Positions 17,616 to 28,413 of a DNA stretch of 64,000 nt are shown one piece after another (positions within the stretch are counted from its first letter, which is position 1; the number at the start of each line of letters is the position of its first letter). A program made the position numbers and the translations under genes. Below the pieces are notes generated by a model. It ran no database searches. It saw only the letters and a program-made list of their open reading frames with translations, and was not told where the DNA came from. Where the stretch lies: contig NZ_KI912270.1 in the NCBI RefSeq assembly GCF_000243415.2, positions 372,001 through 436,000 on the forward strand. Reading direction: 5' to 3'. The DNA is from Mycolicibacterium tusciae JS617. Its GTDB lineage: Bacteria > Actinomycetota > Actinomycetes > Mycobacteriales > Mycobacteriaceae.

Positions 17616-18802
<1,187 letters not shown>

Positions 18803-18808
<6 letters not shown>

Positions 18809-19555
18809 CGGAGCCATTCTTATCGCGCCGTCCAACCTGATTACCTCCCCATTCAGCATCGGGTTCTCGACGATGTGTACGGCCAGCGCGCCGTACTCGT
18901 CGGGGTCACCGAGACGGGCCGGATGCGGCACCTGCTTACCCAGCGACGCCTGCGCCTCCTCGGGCAGTGAGCCCAGCAGCGGGGTCTTGAACAGGCCGGG
19001 TGCGATGGTGACGACCCGGATGAACTCGCGGGAGAGATCACGGGCGATCGGCAGGGTCATGCCGACGACGCCGCCCTTGGATGCCGAGTACGCGGCCTGG
19101 CCGATCTGGCCCTCGAACGCCGCGACCGAAGCGGTGTTGATGATGACGCCGCGCTCCTCGCCGAGGGGCTCTTGCTGGGCGATGCGCTGCGCGGACAGGC
19201 GCAGCACGTTGAACGTGCCGATCAGGTTGACCTCGACGACCTTCTTGAAGGCGTCCAGCGGGAAGGGCCCATCCTTGCTCAGCGTCTTGGCGGCATTACC
19301 GATGCCGGCGCAGTTGACGTTGATGCGAAGGGGACCCATCGACTCGGCGACGTCGAGCGCCTTGCCGACCGCGGCCTCGTCGGTGACATTGGTCTCGACG
19401 AACTTGGCACGATCACCGAGCGCAGCGACGGCCTCTTCACCCCGCAGGTCGATCACCACGACGGACGCTCCCCTGTCGAGCAGCCGCTTCGTGGTGGCAA
19501 GGCCCAGCCCGGATGCACCTCCGGTGACGACGGCTACCGCGTCTTTGATCTCCAC
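18803..19555 (-). CDS. Short-chain dehydrogenase/reductase, 3-hydroxyacyl-CoA dehydrogenase type 2-like
   Basis: A 250-residue SDR with TGGASGLG (cofactor loop), NCAGIG, and the catalytic Ser and YSASK of the classical family. The glycine loop followed by VVVIDLRG implies NAD rather than NADP. The sequence [31 protein letters not shown] is typical of HSD10/3-hydroxyacyl-CoA dehydrogenase type 2 relatives, consistent with branched-chain fatty acid or sterol side-chain oxidation next to the racemase. It probably corresponds to Rv1144 (from memory). The racemase gene lies 35 bp upstream on the same strand. Its stop overlaps the first mini-ORF. Confidence 0.88.
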
Positions 19556-19590
19556 TAAACGTGTTCCTCTCTTCTTGAAAGACCCGGGGT

Positions 19591-20682
19591 CTAAACCCAG
19601 TCTCGGAGTACGGCTTCGGTGTCGGCGCCTGCCTGTCCTGGCGGCGTCGGTGTCGGTGGCACGCTGCGCGAGAAGCGCGGCGCGGGCATCGGCTGCAGGT
19701 AGTCGCCATCCCGGTAAAAGGTGTCGCGCTCGCTGACGTGTCGTTCGGACTCCACCTCGCCGAAGGACAGCACCGGCGTCACGCAGGCGTCGGTGTCCGC
19801 GAAGACCTTCGCCCAGTGGTCACGATCCTTGGCCGCGACGGCCTCGGTGATCGCGGCGCGCAGCTCGGGCCAGCGACCCATGTCGTTCTGGTCCGGCAGA
19901 TCGGCACCGTCCAGGCCCAGCCCCTTGATCATCTCGGCGTAGAACTGCGGCTCGATCGCGCCGATCGCGATGTGCCTGCCGTCGGAGCAGGTGTAGGTGT
20001 CGTAGTAAGGGGCGCCGCCGTCGAGCATGTTGACGCCACGTTCGTCGGACCACAGGCCGTCCTGCCGGAAGCCCCAGATCATCTGCGCCAGAACGCTGGA
20101 CCCGTCGATCATCGCGGCATCGACCACCTGGCCCTTGCCCGAGGTCTGGCGCTCCCACAGCGCGGAGAGGATGCCGACGAGCAGGAACATCGAGCCGCCG
20201 CCGAAGTCGCCGGTCAGGTTCAGCGGCGGGACCGGCCGTTCACCGGCGCGGCCGATGGAGTGCAGCACGCCGTTGAGAGATATGTAGTTGATGTCGTGGC
20301 CGGCCTGCAGGCGCCTCGGCCCGGTCTGACCCCATCCCGTCATGCGGCCGTAGACGAGCCGCTCGTTCACCTTCGCGCAGTCTAAGGGTCCGAGGCCGAG
20401 TCGCTCGGTGACACCGGGCCGCAACCCCTCGATCAGGATGTCGGCCTTGGCGACCAGCTTAAGGACGAGTTCACGGCCCTCATCGGACTTGAGGTCCGCG
20501 GTCACCGAGCGTCGGTTGCGCAAGGCAGCTTCGCGTTTTGTGGTGGGGATGCCGCCCAGTTTGCCGGGGCGCTCGACGCGCACGACGTCGGCGCCAAGAT
20601 CGCCGAGGATCATCGCAGCGTGGGGGCCTGGGCCGATGCTGGCCAGCTCGATAACGCGCAATCCGTGAAGTGGTCCCGCCAT
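19591..20682 (-). CDS. mcr: Alpha-methylacyl-CoA racemase (CoA-transferase family III fold)
   Basis: A 363-residue protein starting [40 protein letters not shown], the signature of the CaiB/BaiF family. Residues such as [32 protein letters not shown] and the LTGDFGGGS loop match bacterial MCR, including length (about 360). It interconverts R and S 2-methylacyl-CoA esters, needed to degrade methyl-branched lipids and sterol side chains. ATG 20682 fits the family start better than the 20721 alternative. It is divergent from the crotonase gene with an inverted repeat between them. Confidence 0.92.
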   Translation of the reverse strand: MAGPLHGLRVIELASIGPGPHAAMILGDLGADVVRVERPGKLGGIPTTKREAALRNRRSVTADLKSDEGRELVLKLVAKADILIEGLRPGVTERLGLGPLDCAKVNERLVYGRMTGWGQTGPRRLQAGHDINYISLNGVLHSIGRAGERPVPPLNLTGDFGGGSMFLLVGILSALWERQTSGKGQVVDAAMIDGSSVLAQMIWGFRQDGLWSDERGVNMLDGGAPYYDTYTCSDGRHIAIGAIEPQFYAEMIKGLGLDGADLPDQNDMGRWPELRAAITEAVAAKDRDHWAKVFADTDACVTPVLSFGEVESERHVSERDTFYRDGDYLQPMPAPRFSRSVPPTPTPPGQAGADTEAVLRDWV

Positions 20683-20744
20683 GCCTGCTGACCGCCCTAT
20701 CATCCGACCAACTTGAAACAACCCTGTCGACGCCGAGATAGCTT

Positions 20745-20760
20745 ACTTGTATAACCAAGT
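20745..20760. promoter_or_regulatory. Inverted repeat between mcr and crotonase genes
   Basis: ACTTG and CAAGT flank a 6-bp centre (TATAAC) in the 100-bp divergent promoter region. The right part, TAACCAAGTG, recurs in reverse orientation in the tetR promoter at 33912-33926. That pattern is compatible with a TetR-type fatty-acid regulator site; no binding is proven. Confidence 0.45.
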
Positions 20761-20782
20761 GGTTCGGTCCTAGGGTGCAGCC

Positions 20783-21601
20783 ATGACCACCGTCGACTCT
20801 GGGCAGCAGACCTACAGCGGTATCGACGACCTGCTCGTCGAGTTGGTCGACGGCGTTCTGCACGTCACGATGAACAGGCCGGACAGCCTCAACTCGCTGA
20901 CCGCTGCGATGTTTCGGACCATCACCTCGACGTTAGAACAGGCCGCTACCGACTCGCGGGTCAAGATCGTACGACTCGGCGGCGCAGGTCGGGGCTTCTC
21001 ATCGGGCGCGGGCATCAGCGACGATGACCAGGCACAGAAGTCGGTCGACGGCCCCGAGTCGGTTCTCAACGCGGCCAACGACGCCGTGCGGTCGATCGTG
21101 AACCTGCCACAGCCGGTGGTTGCAGTCGTGCAGGGGCCGTGCGCCGGTGTCGGTGCCTCGTTGGCGTTGGCATCCGACGTCGTAGTGGCCTCGGAGAAGG
21201 CGTTTTTCATGCTGGCCTTCACCAAGATCGGTCTGATGCCCGACGGCGGAGCATCGGCGTTGATCGCCGCGGCGGTCGGTCGTATCCGCGCCATGCGGAT
21301 GGCGTTGATGGGCGAACGGATCAGTGCTGACGACGCTCTTGAGTGGGGTCTCGTCACTGCCGTGCATCCCGCCGAGGAACTCGACGCCGAAGCGGACAAG
21401 GTGATTTCCGCATTGCTGAACGGCCCCGCCGTCTCGCTGCGCAAGACCAAACACGCCATCAACGCCGCGACGCTGACCGAGCTCGATGCCGCGATCGGCC
21501 GCGAGACGGAGGGTCAGCTGGTGCTGCTCGCCTCGCATGACTTCCGCGAAGGCGCTCGCGCTTTCCAGGAGCGCCGGAAGGCGAATTTCACCGACAGTTA
21601 G
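20783..21601 (+). CDS. Crotonase-family protein, PaaG/isomerase-like active site
   Basis: A 272-residue enoyl-CoA hydratase/isomerase family protein. The oxyanion-hole segments are GFSSGAGIS and GPCAGVGASLALASD. Both glutamates of classical hydratases are missing, with Ser and Thr in their places. An Asp sits in KIGLMPDGG, the position used by PaaG-type isomerases. It is therefore more likely an enoyl-CoA isomerase than a hydratase (inference). Context with the racemase points to branched-chain or sterol side-chain beta-oxidation. It is probably the counterpart of Rv1142c (from memory). Confidence 0.85.
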   Translation: MTTVDSGQQTYSGIDDLLVELVDGVLHVTMNRPDSLNSLTAAMFRTITSTLEQAATDSRVKIVRLGGAGRGFSSGAGISDDDQAQKSVDGPESVLNAANDAVRSIVNLPQPVVAVVQGPCAGVGASLALASDVVVASEKAFFMLAFTKIGLMPDGGASALIAAAVGRIRAMRMALMGERISADDALEWGLVTAVHPAEELDAEADKVISALLNGPAVSLRKTKHAINAATLTELDAAIGRETEGQLVLLASHDFREGARAFQERRKANFTDS

Positions 21602-21670
21602 GTGTCGCCGGTGGTTGCGCGCGGCCAAAATCGTTGGACTCGGCCGCCGCTCATCAGGGACCATCGGTAG

Positions 21671-22957
21671 GTGAGTACGCAATACGAGATCCAGCAGCCG
21701 GTGCGCAACGCCGGCGGTTGGCGCGTGCTCGCACCGTTTCAGACCCGTGAGTACCGCCTGCTGATCGTGGCGGTATCGCTGTCGATCTTCGCCGACGGCA
21801 TGTTCGCGGTCGTGCTTGCACTGCAGGTCATCGAGCTGGACAACAACCCTGTTTCGTTGTCGATCGTGATGGCGTGCTTCGGCGCGGCCTTTGTCGCCTT
21901 CGTCCTGGTCGGCGGGATCGCTGCGGACCGCATCAACCAGCGATCGATCATCATCGGCGTCGAGAGCGTGAACGTCATCGCCGCATCGGCGATCGCGGCG
22001 TTGGGACTGATTGGCGCCCTGCAGGTTTGGCATCTGGCGCTGGCCGCGACGGCAATGGGGACTGCTGCGGCGTTCTTCTTCCCGGCTTACAGCGCCATCC
22101 TGCCGAGGATTCTGCCCGCCGAACAGTTGTTGGCCGCCAATGGCGTCGAAGGTGTCGTGCGCCCGGTGTTTCAGCGCGCCGTTGGGCCCGCGGTCGCCGG
22201 CATCTTGGTGGGTGCGACGTTCCCCGCCGTGGGTTCGGTCGTGGTGGCGGTGCTCTTCGCGGTCGGCCTCGTGCTGCTGATCGCGACGAGGCCGACGGCG
22301 AAAGCGCCTGTCCACGAGACTGAAGTCGAACGAGCGCGGGTGTTGCGCGATCTGCGGGACGGCTGTGTGTTCATGCTTCGCACGCCGTGGCTGTTGTGGA
22401 CGCTGCTGTTCGCGAGCATGTTCGTGCTCGTGGTGCTGGGACCCATCGAGGTGCTGCTGCCGTTCATCGCCAACGACCGGTTCGACGACGGCGCCCGGAT
22501 GTACGGCTTCATCCTGGCGTTCTTCGGAATGGGCAGCGCCCTTGGCGCACTTGCGGTGTCATCGGGACGGCTGCCGCGTCGCTACCTGACGGTGATGATG
22601 GCCATGTGGGGGCTCGGTTCCATCCCATTGGTGGTCATCGGCTTCACGTCGTCGTTCGCATTGATGGCCGTCGCGACCTTCGTCGTCGGTGTCACCGACG
22701 GTGCCGGCATGGTCATCTGGGGCACGCTGCTGCAACGGCGGGTACCCACCGAGATGCTGGGCCGGGTGTCGAGCCTGGACTTCTTTGTCTCGCTCGCGTT
22801 CATGCCGGTGTCGTTCGCGATCGTCGGTCCGCTGTCGAAAGTCGTTTCGATGCAGACGATCTTCCTGGTGGCCGGCATCGCACCGGTATTACTGGCGGCA
22901 ATCGCGATGTATGCGGCGAAGATGCGGCACGACGAGCTGGCGCATCCGTTGCGTTAG
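21671..22957 (+). CDS. MFS transporter, MFS_3/EntS-like
   Basis: A 428-residue protein with twelve predicted membrane helices. It begins with a short cytoplasmic segment and the family loop FADGMFAVVLALQVIEL. The sequence GGIAADRINQRSIIIGVESVN in loop 2-3 is the MFS A-motif equivalent. The protein belongs to the transmembrane effector/EntS-like branch whose members export siderophores or drugs. Substrate is not predictable. It starts at GTG 21671 and shares a TTAG stop overlap with the convergent CPBP gene (22954-22957). Confidence 0.85.
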   Translation: MSTQYEIQQPVRNAGGWRVLAPFQTREYRLLIVAVSLSIFADGMFAVVLALQVIELDNNPVSLSIVMACFGAAFVAFVLVGGIAADRINQRSIIIGVESVNVIAASAIAALGLIGALQVWHLALAATAMGTAAAFFFPAYSAILPRILPAEQLLAANGVEGVVRPVFQRAVGPAVAGILVGATFPAVGSVVVAVLFAVGLVLLIATRPTAKAPVHETEVERARVLRDLRDGCVFMLRTPWLLWTLLFASMFVLVVLGPIEVLLPFIANDRFDDGARMYGFILAFFGMGSALGALAVSSGRLPRRYLTVMMAMWGLGSIPLVVIGFTSSFALMAVATFVVGVTDGAGMVIWGTLLQRRVPTEMLGRVSSLDFFVSLAFMPVSFAIVGPLSKVVSMQTIFLVAGIAPVLLAAIAMYAAKMRHDELAHPLR

Positions 22958-23670
22958 ACGCCGAACATCGGGGGCAGTGCGAGCACCATGACCAGACCCC
23001 AGAAGAAGTGGGTCAGCATCGGTGCGAGCACTCCCCCGGTCACCCGGCGCTCGAGCGCGCACACCGTGCCGAGGATGATCGCCGCGAAACCCAGCATCGG
23101 GTTGCCCGTGGCAACGCCCGTGGCGATGACATACAGCACCGTCGAAACCAGCACCGGATGAAACCGGCCCAGCGCGGTGTAGAGAGCCCCGCGGAAGAAC
23201 ATCTCCTCGGCCGCGCCGTTGACGACTGTGATGAACGTGACCAGTAGCAGCGGCCCATAGTTAGCGAATTCCAGTACGCGCGTGATGTATTCGCGTACAC
23301 CGGGAATCTCGCGGGCAATCAATCCCCCGACGACGAAGGCGGCGCCGAGCAGCAGGCCCACCGCCGTCCCGGTGAGGAACGGGCGCTGGTTGCGCCCGCG
23401 GAACCGAATACAGCCCAGGTGCAGGGGCCCGGACGCCAGCGCGCCGACGGCCCACACCGCGGCCAGAGCCAGCGTCAACCAGAAGAACGAGGCGTCCCCC
23501 GGCGGCCGGGTCAGCGAATACCCAAGCAGCCCAGCGCCGATCACCAACACGATCGCGACGATGATGCGCCTGCGCCGGATCAGCGCCGGTGGTTCGTGAT
23601 GTGGGACAGGGCATGCGCCGACGACGTCCTTGGCCTCGGTCAGCCATCGGGTCGGGGAGGGCTGGGTCAC
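22954..23670 (-). CDS. CPBP-family intramembrane metalloprotease
   Basis: A 238-residue membrane protein with about seven hydrophobic helices. The conserved CPBP motifs are AAEEMFFRGALYTALGR (EExxxR) and a C-terminal THFFWGLVM, giving the glutamate and histidine ligands of Abi/Rce1-type proteases. Roles in the family include prenyl-protein processing and self-immunity to peptides; no peptide toxin gene is adjacent. GTG 23670 overlaps the stop of the preceding gene as GTGA, so a longer frame to 23838 was not adopted. Confidence 0.82.
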   Translation of the reverse strand: MTQPSPTRWLTEAKDVVGACPVPHHEPPALIRRRRIIVAIVLVIGAGLLGYSLTRPPGDASFFWLTLALAAVWAVGALASGPLHLGCIRFRGRNQRPFLTGTAVGLLLGAAFVVGGLIAREIPGVREYITRVLEFANYGPLLLVTFITVVNGAAEEMFFRGALYTALGRFHPVLVSTVLYVIATGVATGNPMLGFAAIILGTVCALERRVTGGVLAPMLTHFFWGLVMVLALPPMFGV

Positions 23671-24812
23671 GCCGACTTCATCCTCGGAACCAGGCCGATG
23701 GCCGTGTCGAGTCCGGTGCGCACCGCGCCCGCAACGGGCCCCGGCACTACGCCGAGCAGGCCCAGAGCCGGCCGCGCGAACGCCGGGGTGATGTAGCGGG
23801 CCAATTGCCGAATGCGCAACGTGTCGCCGCCCGCCCACACCGGGTCGGTGTCGGCCAGATGGTGCGGATCGACGAGCGCGTCGACGGGTTGTGGTTTGCG
23901 GCTCTCGAGCGCCCTCGCGATCGCCTCGTCGATCCCGACCAGTCCATCGGGCGGATCGGGGACCAGGTCACGAAGGCCGTTCCCGGAGGCCATCATTGGA
24001 TGGTCGAGCGACTCAACCAGATCTGACGCCAGCCCGCCGGGAACCGGGAGCACCGCCGAGGTCACAAACGACACCAGTCCGGTGTCCACACCGTTGACGG
24101 GCAGTTCGGCGCGCCACTTGCCCGCGATGCGCGCGTAGGCCCGCAGCAGGTCCGCGTACGACGATGTCTCCGGTCCGGCGATGTCGTACGCACCCGCGGG
24201 CACCCGCTCGTCCGAGGCGGCGACCAGGTAGTAGAGGACGTCGCTGATCGAGATGGGGTCGATCGGATTGACCGACCAGCCGGGCATCGGAAGCAGCAGA
24301 AAGCGGTCGCCGACGTAGCGCAACATCTCAAACGACGTCGAACCCGACCCGATGATCATCGCCGCACCCAGCCAGACCACATCCGGGCCGCCGTCGACGG
24401 TCAGCGCCTGCGCGACCTCGGCACGGCTGGTCAGATGCTCGGACAGGTTCTCCTCGTCGGGTACGAACCCGCCGAGGTAGACGATCCTGCGCACGTCTGC
24501 GCTTTTTGCCGCATTCGCCACGGTCTCCGCTGCCCGGTTATCCGTCTCGCGAAAACCGGGCTGCCCGATGCCGTGCACCAGGTAGTACACGACGTCGATC
24601 GGCCCGGCGGCGTCGAAGGCGTGCCGTACCGACTCCTTGTTGTGCGCGTCCAGCGCCACTGGAGTTACTCGGTCGTGCCAGCCGAAATCGGCCAGCCGGG
24701 CGGGGTTTCGAGTGGCCGCGACGACGTCGTGCCCCGCGTCGAGCAGGGCTGTGACGAGCCGCGATCCGACGTAACCGGTCGCGCCGGTAACCAGGATTCG
24801 CTGTTTGCTCAC
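23667..24812 (-). CDS. NAD(P)-binding atypical SDR/NmrA-like protein
   Basis: A 381-residue protein whose first 230 residues form an atypical SDR Rossmann fold: RILVTGATGYVGSRLVTALLDAGHDVVAATRNP, VVYYLVHGIG and IVYLGGFVPDE. Family members bind NAD(P) and often act as redox sensors or epimerase-like proteins; the catalytic YxxxK is not clear. The C-terminal 130 residues, with LARYITPAFARPALGLLG, are hydrophobic and may associate with the membrane. It overlaps the CPBP gene by 4 nt, suggesting the two act together. Confidence 0.82.
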   Translation of the reverse strand: MSKQRILVTGATGYVGSRLVTALLDAGHDVVAATRNPARLADFGWHDRVTPVALDAHNKESVRHAFDAAGPIDVVYYLVHGIGQPGFRETDNRAAETVANAAKSADVRRIVYLGGFVPDEENLSEHLTSRAEVAQALTVDGGPDVVWLGAAMIIGSGSTSFEMLRYVGDRFLLLPMPGWSVNPIDPISISDVLYYLVAASDERVPAGAYDIAGPETSSYADLLRAYARIAGKWRAELPVNGVDTGLVSFVTSAVLPVPGGLASDLVESLDHPMMASGNGLRDLVPDPPDGLVGIDEAIARALESRKPQPVDALVDPHHLADTDPVWAGGDTLRIRQLARYITPAFARPALGLLGVVPGPVAGAVRTGLDTAIGLVPRMKSA

Positions 24813-24856
24813 GGTACGGCTGTACCCGATGACGCCGAATCGGAACCTCGGTGCAG

Positions 24857-25393
24857 TCAGGCGCTGCTTGCCTCGCGATGCAGCTCGACCAGCGCCTGGT
24901 AGACCTGCGCGTTGTTCCGGTTGTGCGCCACCTCGGCGTCACTGAGGTCGCGGCGAATCTTGCCGGGCACACCGGCCACCAGTGACCGCGGCGGCACCAC
25001 AAAGCCCTGCGGAACCAGGGCGCTTGCCGCGATCAACGATCCCGCGCCGATCTTGGCGCCGTTGAGGATCACCGCTCCCATCCCGATGAGACAGCCGTCC
25101 TCGACCTCACAGCCGTGCAGCACGGCGTTGTGCCCGACGCTGACGTTGGCGCCGATCCTGACCGGAAATCCGGGGTCGACGTGAATCGTGACCCCGTCCT
25201 GGATATTGGTGCCCGCCCCGATCTCGATGGGCTCGGCCTCCGCGCGCAGCGTGGCGGAGTACCAGACGCTGGCCCGCGCGGCGAGTGTCACCTGACCGAT
25301 GACGCTCGCGTTGGGCGCCACCCAGCTTTGGTCGTGCAGCGCGGGCGCACGGCCGCGGATGGACAGGATCAGCGGCTCGGGCATGCGCGCCAT
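24857..25393 (-). CDS. Gamma-class carbonic anhydrase-like hexapeptide protein
   Basis: A 178-residue left-handed beta-helix protein. Three zinc-ligand histidines are visible in VTIHVD, SVGHNAV and VLHGCEV, the arrangement of Cam/CaiE/YrdA-type gamma-carbonic anhydrases. The end MGAVILNGAKIGAGSLIAASALVPQG shows hexapeptide repeats. Hydration of CO2 is expected, though some family members have other roles. ATG 25393 gives MARMPEPLIL; ATG 25384 (MPEPLIL) is equally plausible. Confidence 0.85.
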   Translation of the reverse strand: MARMPEPLILSIRGRAPALHDQSWVAPNASVIGQVTLAARASVWYSATLRAEAEPIEIGAGTNIQDGVTIHVDPGFPVRIGANVSVGHNAVLHGCEVEDGCLIGMGAVILNGAKIGAGSLIAASALVPQGFVVPPRSLVAGVPGKIRRDLSDAEVAHNRNNAQVYQALVELHREASSA

Positions 25394-25577
25394 CGTAAGC
25401 ACGAGTACAGGACACTGAGACGCGGCATCTGGTCGGTCGCGGCGGCGTTGTGTGGCAAGAACCGCAAATTGCAGGTCAGAGCACCCGCAGTGGAGGTTTT
25501 ACGAGCTTTTCACTTTGGCGATGGCGCATGGCGGGCTTTACCATGCGATGCGAATGGAAGACCTGAGGAGCACTGAC

Positions 25578-26333
25578 GTGAAGATTCGCACCAGCAAGGC
25601 CATCGGCGCCGCCGCCGGCATCGCCGCGATCGCCCTGTCCGTACCACTGGCAGTGACCGCCTACGCCCAGCCGGATACCGAGCCCGCACCGAAGCTTGAG
25701 ATCCCCGATCCCCAGGGTCCGGGCTGTGACGCCTTCAAGACCGCAGTGCCCACCTACGAGACGCTGGTCGACTCGCCCGTCGGGACCGCACTGCAGAGCA
25801 TCCCCGACGCCAGCACCTTCTACTCGGCGATCTCGGGCGGCTTCAACCCCGCGGTGAACATCGTTCCGGTCCTGGAAAACGGCCCGTACGTGGTCTTCGC
25901 GCCGACCAATGAGGCCTTCGCCAAGTTGGCTCCCGCGCAGCTCGATGCACTCAAGGCCGATCCGGCCGCGCTGTCCGACCTGGTCTACTACCACGATTTC
26001 CTCGGCCTGCTCGGCAACGAGGACGTCAAGGGCCAGCGGCCGACCCAGCAGGGCGCCGAGATCAAGGTCGACGGCGAGGGCGGCGACATCAAGATCAACG
26101 AATCCGCCAAGCTCGTCTGCGGTGCGATCTTCGCGAAGAACGCGCGGATCTATCTGATCGACACGGTGCTGGATCCCAAGGCGCCGCCGACCGCCACCAC
26201 GCCGTCGGGGACGTCGAGCACGACCACCACGACGACGACGAGCGAGACGACGACGAGCGAGACGCCGACAACGACGCCTTCGGCTCCGGCCGCCGAGGTG
26301 CCGATGCCTGCCGCCGACGCTCCGATCGGCTAG
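25578..26333 (+). CDS. Exported fasciclin-domain protein with Thr/Ser-rich tail
   Basis: A 251-residue secreted protein. GTG 25578, eight bases after GAGGAG, gives a signal peptide (VKIRTSKAIGAAAGIAAIALSVPLAVTAYA). The fasciclin domain runs from about residue 45 to 195, with YVVFAPTNEAFAKLAP, YYHDFLGLLGNEDVKG and a terminal IYLIDTVLDP strand, as in MPT70/MPT83. No lipobox Cys is present, so it is soluble or wall-associated. The tail of about 55 residues is Thr/Ser-rich and probably a glycosylated linker. Its stop overlaps the Rieske gene stop as CTAG (26330-26333). Confidence 0.88.
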   Translation: MKIRTSKAIGAAAGIAAIALSVPLAVTAYAQPDTEPAPKLEIPDPQGPGCDAFKTAVPTYETLVDSPVGTALQSIPDASTFYSAISGGFNPAVNIVPVLENGPYVVFAPTNEAFAKLAPAQLDALKADPAALSDLVYYHDFLGLLGNEDVKGQRPTQQGAEIKVDGEGGDIKINESAKLVCGAIFAKNARIYLIDTVLDPKAPPTATTPSGTSSTTTTTTTSETTTSETPTTTPSAPAAEVPMPAADAPIG

Positions 26334-27487
26334 CGCCCACCGGCCCCCGAATATGCCTTGGCCACCCGCGTGACGAACTGATAGACGCCGTCCTCGTCGG
26401 GCGCCAGTGGTCCCGGTCGCGCATGCGGTGACGTCAGTCCCCGCTGCACCGACTCGCAGGCCGCCCAGTCTTGACGGTTCGTGAGGTCCCAGAAGTCGAC
26501 CGCATACGACGGGTCGAAACCGGGCGTGGCGGCAACGTCTTTCGGGAACGCCCAGGCGCATTCGACATGTGTGCGGTCTGCGGCCAGCGGTGTCATCAGG
26601 TGCGTCATCACGTAGTCGGGGTGCAGGCTCACAAGCAGGTTCGGATACCCGACGAGGTACATGACACTGCGCAGTTCTCGCTCACCCAGACCCGCGATGG
26701 CGACACCGCCGCTCTTGCCTGACAGCGACATCGTCTCGGCCCCTTCGACGATCGACATCCAGCCGCCCATCCACGTGCCCTTCAGCTCGAGGTTCTCGCC
26801 GCTGGTCGGTGGGCTGATCCGGGACAGCTCCGGGTGGATGGTCGAGCAGTGGTAGCACTCCTGATAGTTCTCCGCGATGACCTTCCAGTTGGTGGCCAGC
26901 TCGTAGGAGTGCCGCGCGACTATCGTCAGGTCCGCCGGGTGGTACGGGCCGACGACCTCGTCCAAACCCGCGACATGGTCGGCGAATTCGGCGTCCTGAC
27001 CACTCGGATCGACGAACAGCCAGCCGTGCCAGTTCACCAGTCGTAGCTCGGCGAGTCCGAACTCGTCGCGATCGAATCCTTCGACATCGCCGAACCCCGG
27101 GGCGTTCCGTAGCCGACCGTCGAGTCGGTAGGACCACGAGTGGTACGGGCACACCACGCCGCGGCCCTTGGTAACCGTGTTGCACGCCAACAGCTCATGT
27201 CCGCGGTGTCGGCAGGTGTTGGCGAACGCGCGAATGACGTCATCTTCGGCGCGCACCAGCAGTGTCGTGTTGGGGGCGGTGCCCACCGCCTTCTGCGCAC
27301 CCACCCCGGCCAGATCGGAAGCGTGCCCGACACAAGACCATCCGGAGAAGATGTGGCGCTGTTCCCACGCGAACACAGTTGGGTCGACGTAGGCCTCGCG
27401 CGGCAACATCCGCGACTGACCGAACGGAGCAAGCGCTGCGGCCAGCCCGTCGGCAGGGACAGGAGCTGCACCCTGCTGTTTGAACAT
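26330..27487 (-). CDS. Rieske [2Fe-2S] ring-hydroxylating-type oxygenase, alpha subunit
   Basis: A 385-residue oxygenase. The Rieske cluster ligands are CRHRGH and CPYHSWSY at about residues 92-115. The mononuclear iron site is NYQECYHCSTIHPEL with two His, followed by an Asp near the C-terminus. This branch contains GbcA and other enzymes that demethylate or hydroxylate quaternary amines as well as aromatic hydroxylases. It is encoded just after a polyamine/betaine-type importer, so N-dealkylation or hydroxylation of an imported amine is likely (inference). No separate reductase gene is in the cluster. ATG 27487. Confidence 0.88.
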   Translation of the reverse strand: MFKQQGAAPVPADGLAAALAPFGQSRMLPREAYVDPTVFAWEQRHIFSGWSCVGHASDLAGVGAQKAVGTAPNTTLLVRAEDDVIRAFANTCRHRGHELLACNTVTKGRGVVCPYHSWSYRLDGRLRNAPGFGDVEGFDRDEFGLAELRLVNWHGWLFVDPSGQDAEFADHVAGLDEVVGPYHPADLTIVARHSYELATNWKVIAENYQECYHCSTIHPELSRISPPTSGENLELKGTWMGGWMSIVEGAETMSLSGKSGGVAIAGLGERELRSVMYLVGYPNLLVSLHPDYVMTHLMTPLAADRTHVECAWAFPKDVAATPGFDPSYAVDFWDLTNRQDWAACESVQRGLTSPHARPGPLAPDEDGVYQFVTRVAKAYSGAGGR

Positions 27488-27531
27488 ACAGTCAGCCTAC
27501 TGCGCGGGGCCGCGGTGGTCTACAGGTCGTG

Positions 27532-28413
27532 TTACGCCTCTCCCGCGAATGCCCCGATACCGCGGTTGGTCGTCGTCGTGTCCGATCGGGTCAGGTATCG
27601 GTACACCAGGAAGCCGATCACCACGGCGGCCAGCGCCGCGAGCAGAAGCAGCGTCGCCAACGCGTTGAGCGCCGGCGTCGGCGCGGCGCGGGCGGTGTTG
27701 TAGATCTTCACCGAGACGGGCTCGGTAGCGGCGTCTCCGGATAGATAACGCACCAACACGAAGTCGTCGATGACGTCGGCGAAGACCAGCACAGTGCTCG
27801 CGAAGATCGCGGGCATCAGCATCGGCATGATGATCCGGCGCAGCGCCCCGAGTGGTGACGCACCGAGATCCATTGCAGCCTCTTCGTATTGGGGCCCAAT
27901 GGTGGCCAACCTCGCCCGCACCAGCACTGCGGGGTAGGACACCTGAAAGGTGACGAGGCCGATCACCTGCGCGGTGGTGCCGAGATGGACCGGGACCGCC
28001 ACCGCGGTGATCACGAACAGCAACGCGACGGCGAGCAGCACCTCCGGCAGTACGAACGACAGCAGCATCAGGAAGTTCGCGCCGTTGGGCAGCCTGCCCC
28101 GCCACCGGTCGATGCCGATCGCAAACAGCGTCCCCAGCGGAACCGTGATCAGTGTCGCGATCACGCCCAGCTTCAAGGTCTGCAGCAGCGCGGTGTGCAG
28201 CGCATCGTTGTGCCACACCGAAAGCGTCGCGTCACCCCAGTACCACCGAGTCGAAAATCCCTGCCACGTTGTGCGCGATCGGCCGGAGTTGAACGAGTAG
28301 AGCACCGCGATGATGACCGGCAGCAGCGACCACAGCAGGTAGCCGATGGTGATCGCGATCAGGAAGCGTGGTGGCCGCCATGGGTTGTTCCACCACGCAA
28401 CGGGGCCTCTCAC
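27532..28413 (-). CDS. ABC importer permease, PotC-like
   Basis: A 293-residue permease with six membrane helices. The coupling loop is EEAAMDLGASPLGALRRIIMPMLMPAIFAS (EAA motif), and the family segment DDFVLVRYLSGDAATEPVSVKIY matches PotC/PotI. Together with the PotB-like permease and binding protein it would form a spermidine/putrescine-type importer. GTG 28413 overlaps the PotB stop as GTGA. The Rieske gene starts 44 bp downstream, in the same direction. Confidence 0.9.
   Translation of the reverse strand: MRGPVAWWNNPWRPPRFLIAITIGYLLWSLLPVIIAVLYSFNSGRSRTTWQGFSTRWYWGDATLSVWHNDALHTALLQTLKLGVIATLITVPLGTLFAIGIDRWRGRLPNGANFLMLLSFVLPEVLLAVALLFVITAVAVPVHLGTTAQVIGLVTFQVSYPAVLVRARLATIGPQYEEAAMDLGASPLGALRRIIMPMLMPAIFASTVLVFADVIDDFVLVRYLSGDAATEPVSVKIYNTARAAPTPALNALATLLLLAALAAVVIGFLVYRYLTRSDTTTTNRGIGAFAGEA

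Noticed and set aside
22171..22512. 113-codon minus-strand frame inside the MFS gene
   Set aside because: It is antisense to predicted membrane helices and has no support from motifs or a ribosome-binding site.
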